Source: Bacteroides fragilis (GTDB lineage: Bacteria > Bacteroidota > Bacteroidia > Bacteroidales > DTGW01). From it: a stretch of 64,000 nucleotides of DNA. Position numbers and translations under genes: made by a program. The stretch is from contig CAMDBI010000004.1 in assembly GCA_945889005.1 (NCBI GenBank), positions 1 to 64,000 on the forward strand. The letters run 5' to 3'. The notes under the pieces were generated by a model. It ran no database searches, had not been told where the DNA came from, and saw only the letters and a list, made by a program, of their open reading frames with translations. This document shows, piece by piece, positions 61,239 through 64,000 of the stretch (the first letter of the stretch is position 1; each line of letters opens with the position of its first letter).

Positions 61239-64000
61239 TTATTTTTCACCCATACTTTCCAAGTAATCTAGTAAGCGTTTGAGCAGACGATAGTATAAAA
61301 TAATGAAAAGTCCAATGGTCATAAGCCATATAACTATTACATTTACCCAAAATGTGTGTAAATAAACGCCAAATATCATTTTTCTTGGGGCATAAAAATG
61401 AGCTTTAATAAATTTCGACTTAGAATCGAGAAATATGGGATCAATTTTTTGAATCAAGGAGTTTTTGTATTCTAGTACACGTTCCAATTCAGAGGCATTT
61501 GTTACAAACTCTGTAAGTGATTCGTTCGAATATTTTCTTTTAAGATTCATGAATTTGTCTCTTTCCGTAGGAGTTGCCTGCATTTGAGAAATCAGATTGT
61601 CTTTTTTTGAATTGGCAGTATTGTATAGTTTTATATAATACTTCTGCAATTGTTCTAAATAAATATCAGTATTTTCAACAACTTCAATGCTAATTTTTTC
61701 TGTTGTAAGAAAAGATGTGTACTTGAATGGAATTTTTTTGATTTTTTTTGTTTCTTCTGAAAGTTCATATTGAAGCACTTTCAAATATTGAGCTATTTCT
61801 TTTGATTTTGTTTTGTCGTTCAAATACCGACCAATATATTCAGATTTTGTTTTTAGGTTTAAGAGCCAGTAATTTTTCTTGTACTCAGCAATGCTCATTG
61901 CTTTGTCGTATATGTTAAATTGTTTTTGGTAATCGTTTTCCAAAAACTGGTAAACCGACAATGCTTCGTAACCCCAGCGGGCAGTAATCAATTCGCCATA
62001 AAATGGTATAGAACTTGGCGATGAAATCTTTGGATTTATTTTTTCAAATTTTACGATTACTCCACTTAGTAAAATCTGGGGGATTACAAGGAATGGAATT
62101 AAAATGTAAATTGTAACTACTGTTTTGAAACTGTCGGAAATGACCAAACCTAGCATATTGGCCGATACCCATACACTAAACAATACAAGCCAATATTCAA
62201 AATACATTCCTTTAATCTCAATAATGGAGTTTCCTACAATTACAAATAAGAATGCTTGTATGGCAGATATAATAAAGAGTACAGAAACTTTTGATACCAG
62301 GTAGCTAAACCAACTTAGATTAAGAAATGCTTCGCGTTTGAGTATTTTACGATCTTTAATAATTTCTTCGGCACTTACGGTCAATCCCATAAAAATAGCC
62401 ACAATTACCGACATGAATATATATACTGGCAAGTTGCTATTGTCGTTTAGGGTATAACCAAATTGGTTTGTGATACTTACATTGTAAAAACGAATGATAT
62501 ATGCAAGTATAAAAGCCAATAGGGGTGCTTCTAACAGATTGATAATTAGGTACTGTGTGTTTGAAAGCTTCGAAAGTACATCGCGTTTTATGAAGATTTG
62601 TAATTGGCTTAAAAGGTTCGGTGTTTTGAAATGTATTGTAGGTAGATCGCTCTGGTTGACCGATTTGTCGTAATTGCCTGTAACCGATTCTTCGTAAAAA
62701 TTGCTCCATTCTTTGGGCGAAATCTTTCGGGCATGTGTTTCTTGTCCGTATTCGTTCAGTACACGGGTTTCAACTATATTGAAAACTTGTTCGGGGTTTA
62801 CATTACCACATTCGTGACACTCGCTCTCGCTCCAATTGGCATGGTGTATGCGCGATTTAAAATAAATGATGGAGTCGATTGGGTCGCCATTGTATATTAG
62901 ATAACCGCCGGTATCGAGTATGATTAGGCGGTCGAACATTTTAAAAATGTCTGACGATGGTTGGTGTATAACTACAAAAACGAGTTTCCCCTTTAATGTT
63001 AATTCTTTCAGAAGATCGAGTATATTTTCGGAGTCGCGCGACGATAAACCCGAAGTCGGCTCATCTAAAAACAATACCGATGGTTCTCGAATGAGTTCTA
63101 ATGCAATATTGAGTCTTTTTCTTTGTCCGCCGCTTATTTTCTTATTGAGTGGGTTGCCAACCTGAATGTCTCTAATTTCGTAGAGTCCAAGATTCATCAG
63201 GGTGGTATTTACTGTTTCTACTAGTTTTTCTTCGGTGTAGTTGTCGAAGCAGAGCTTTGCATTGTAATAGAGGTTTTGGTATACCGACAGTTCTTCAATC
63301 AGCAAATCGTCTTGCGATACAAACCCAATAATTCCTTTGATTTCTTCTTTCTGAGTATGAATATTGATTCCGTTAATTTCGACAGAACCTTTCGATGGGG
63401 TGTTGTTGCCATTGAGTACATGCAATAAGGTCGATTTTCCGGCTCCCGATGCCCCCATAATTCCAACCAAATGTCCCGATTCTTCATGAAGTTTTATGTC
63501 GTGAAGCCCTAGTTTGCCATTCTTAAATTGATATTCAACATTTTTAACTTCAAACAGAATTTTCGATTTCAGTTTGTCGTCGTTGAATTGTGAGATTATA
63601 TCGCTATAATAGATGGGTCGTATTAACTGGTTTCTGATTGATGAACCATAGTTGAGTACAAATATTTTTTCGTGTTGTAAAATTTGACCGTTGAGATACA
63701 CTTCATTTTTGCCCATATACTTTACAAAGTACATATTCGACGAAGCAACTTGAAGTACTCGAACTTGTCCGGTCAATGGTTCGCAATAAATATGCTTTAC
63801 ACTAGGATGAAAAAAATCTTTGTTATTGTCGATCACCAATACCGACTTGGTGTCGGGGAGTTGGTCGGCGCTGTATTGTACAAAGTCTTTTAGTTCGGCG
63901 TATTCAGAGGCTGTTATATGAAACGAGTCGGCAACTGTGTCGATAAAAGCCATTTCTTGTTCAGAAATTTGATCGTCGTCGCTCAATACAAACTCAAAAA
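61239..64000 (-). CDS. TerB-FHA-ABC ATPase-permease fusion, 5' end missing
   Basis: The frame is open to the window edge; a TTG at 63986 is not needed as start, since residues FEFV continue before it, so the N-terminus is cut. Visible order: TerB-like acidic helices (SDDDQISEQEMAFIDTVAD), an FHA-like domain (about 60-140 of what is seen: YFVKYMGKNEVYLNGQ, FVLNYGSSIR), an ABCG-type ATPase (Walker A GASGAGKST, signature ISGGQRKRLN, Walker B VLFLDEPTSGLSSRD) and an ABC-2 permease with about six helices from 480 to 680 and one near the C-terminus, separated by a long extracytoplasmic part of about 190 residues. Substrate unknown. Confidence 0.88.
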   Translation of the reverse strand, partial: FEFVLSDDDQISEQEMAFIDTVADSFHITASEYAELKDFVQYSADQLPDTKSVLVIDNNKDFFHPSVKHIYCEPLTGQVRVLQVASSNMYFVKYMGKNEVYLNGQILQHEKIFVLNYGSSIRNQLIRPIYYSDIISQFNDDKLKSKILFEVKNVEYQFKNGKLGLHDIKLHEESGHLVGIMGASGAGKSTLLHVLNGNNTPSKGSVEINGINIHTQKEEIKGIIGFVSQDDLLIEELSVYQNLYYNAKLCFDNYTEEKLVETVNTTLMNLGLYEIRDIQVGNPLNKKISGGQRKRLNIALELIREPSVLFLDEPTSGLSSRDSENILDLLKELTLKGKLVFVVIHQPSSDIFKMFDRLIILDTGGYLIYNGDPIDSIIYFKSRIHHANWSESECHECGNVNPEQVFNIVETRVLNEYGQETHARKISPKEWSNFYEESVTGNYDKSVNQSDLPTIHFKTPNLLSQLQIFIKRDVLSKLSNTQYLIINLLEAPLLAFILAYIIRFYNVSITNQFGYTLNDNSNLPVYIFMSVIVAIFMGLTVSAEEIIKDRKILKREAFLNLSWFSYLVSKVSVLFIISAIQAFLFVIVGNSIIEIKGMYFEYWLVLFSVWVSANMLGLVISDSFKTVVTIYILIPFLVIPQILLSGVIVKFEKINPKISSPSSIPFYGELITARWGYEALSVYQFLENDYQKQFNIYDKAMSIAEYKKNYWLLNLKTKSEYIGRYLNDKTKSKEIAQYLKVLQYELSEETKKIKKIPFKYTSFLTTEKISIEVVENTDIYLEQLQKYYIKLYNTANSKKDNLISQMQATPTERDKFMNLKRKYSNESLTEFVTNASELERVLEYKNSLIQKIDPIFLDSKSKFIKAHFYAPRKMIFGVYLHTFWVNVIVIWLMTIGLFIILYYRLLKRLLDYLESMGEK

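Overview
The window looks like chromosomal DNA of a Bacteroidota bacterium, probably Bacteroidales/Marinilabiliales-like (the rank is inference). Supporting signs: AT-rich DNA; a type IX secretion C-terminal sorting domain at the left edge; many promoters with the phylum-specific -7 element TAnnTTTG and few purine-rich ribosome binding sites; a gldF gene; a TonB-dependent receptor; LpxB; and HydG, which implies [FeFe]-hydrogenase metabolism and so at least some anaerobic growth. No rRNA, tRNA, CRISPR array or complete transposase was seen.

Layout. 1-3.9 kb: end of a secreted beta-helix-type protein, an attC-like inverted repeat, then a response regulator/histidine kinase pair and a PepSY-like periplasmic protein that share a tandem 11-bp promoter repeat. 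4-10.5 kb: adk-hpt-flavin reductase, dnaK, a FucP-type sugar transporter, a MITE-like element and a CAP-domain protein. 10.5-23.2 kb: a decayed antitoxin/PIN toxin pair, then a block of ion and osmotic homeostasis genes (NhaD, a CPA2 antiporter, a ClC channel, a GH15 enzyme, a fused trehalose-6-phosphate synthase/phosphatase, a second two-component system, NhaA). 23.4-31 kb: housekeeping genes (dapB-like, psd, parC, ahcY, obgE). 31-42.9 kb: a histidine kinase remnant, a TonB receptor behind a TPP riboswitch, a GT-C-like membrane protein, lpxB, a second MITE-like element, an acyl-CoA synthetase, two envelope proteins, purA and a Fur-family regulator. 43-54.3 kb: gldF, a SpoIID-like protein, mgsA, and a signalling region with a tandem SiaB-like protein, mltG, an FAH-like protein, and an operon of two PP2C phosphatases with SiaB-like and SiaC-like proteins, then trmD and an RsmI-like methyltransferase. 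54.3-64 kb: an FKBP lipoprotein, gyrB, hydG, a SulP transporter and a 5'-truncated TerB/FHA/ABCG-type transporter.

How genes work together. The most interesting signalling unit is at 48.8-52.8 kb. It resembles the SiaABC partner-switching module of Pseudomonas but has two different phosphatases (one fused to a receiver, one to TPRs and a membrane segment) and no diguanylate cyclase, and a double SiaB-like protein is encoded about 2 kb away. The 11-23 kb block would let the cell move Na+, H+ and Cl- and make trehalose, which suggests salt or pH stress adaptation. Two short elements at 9.75 and 37.5 kb share terminal inverted repeats and are each flanked by 12-bp direct repeats, so they appear to be copies of one non-autonomous mobile element.
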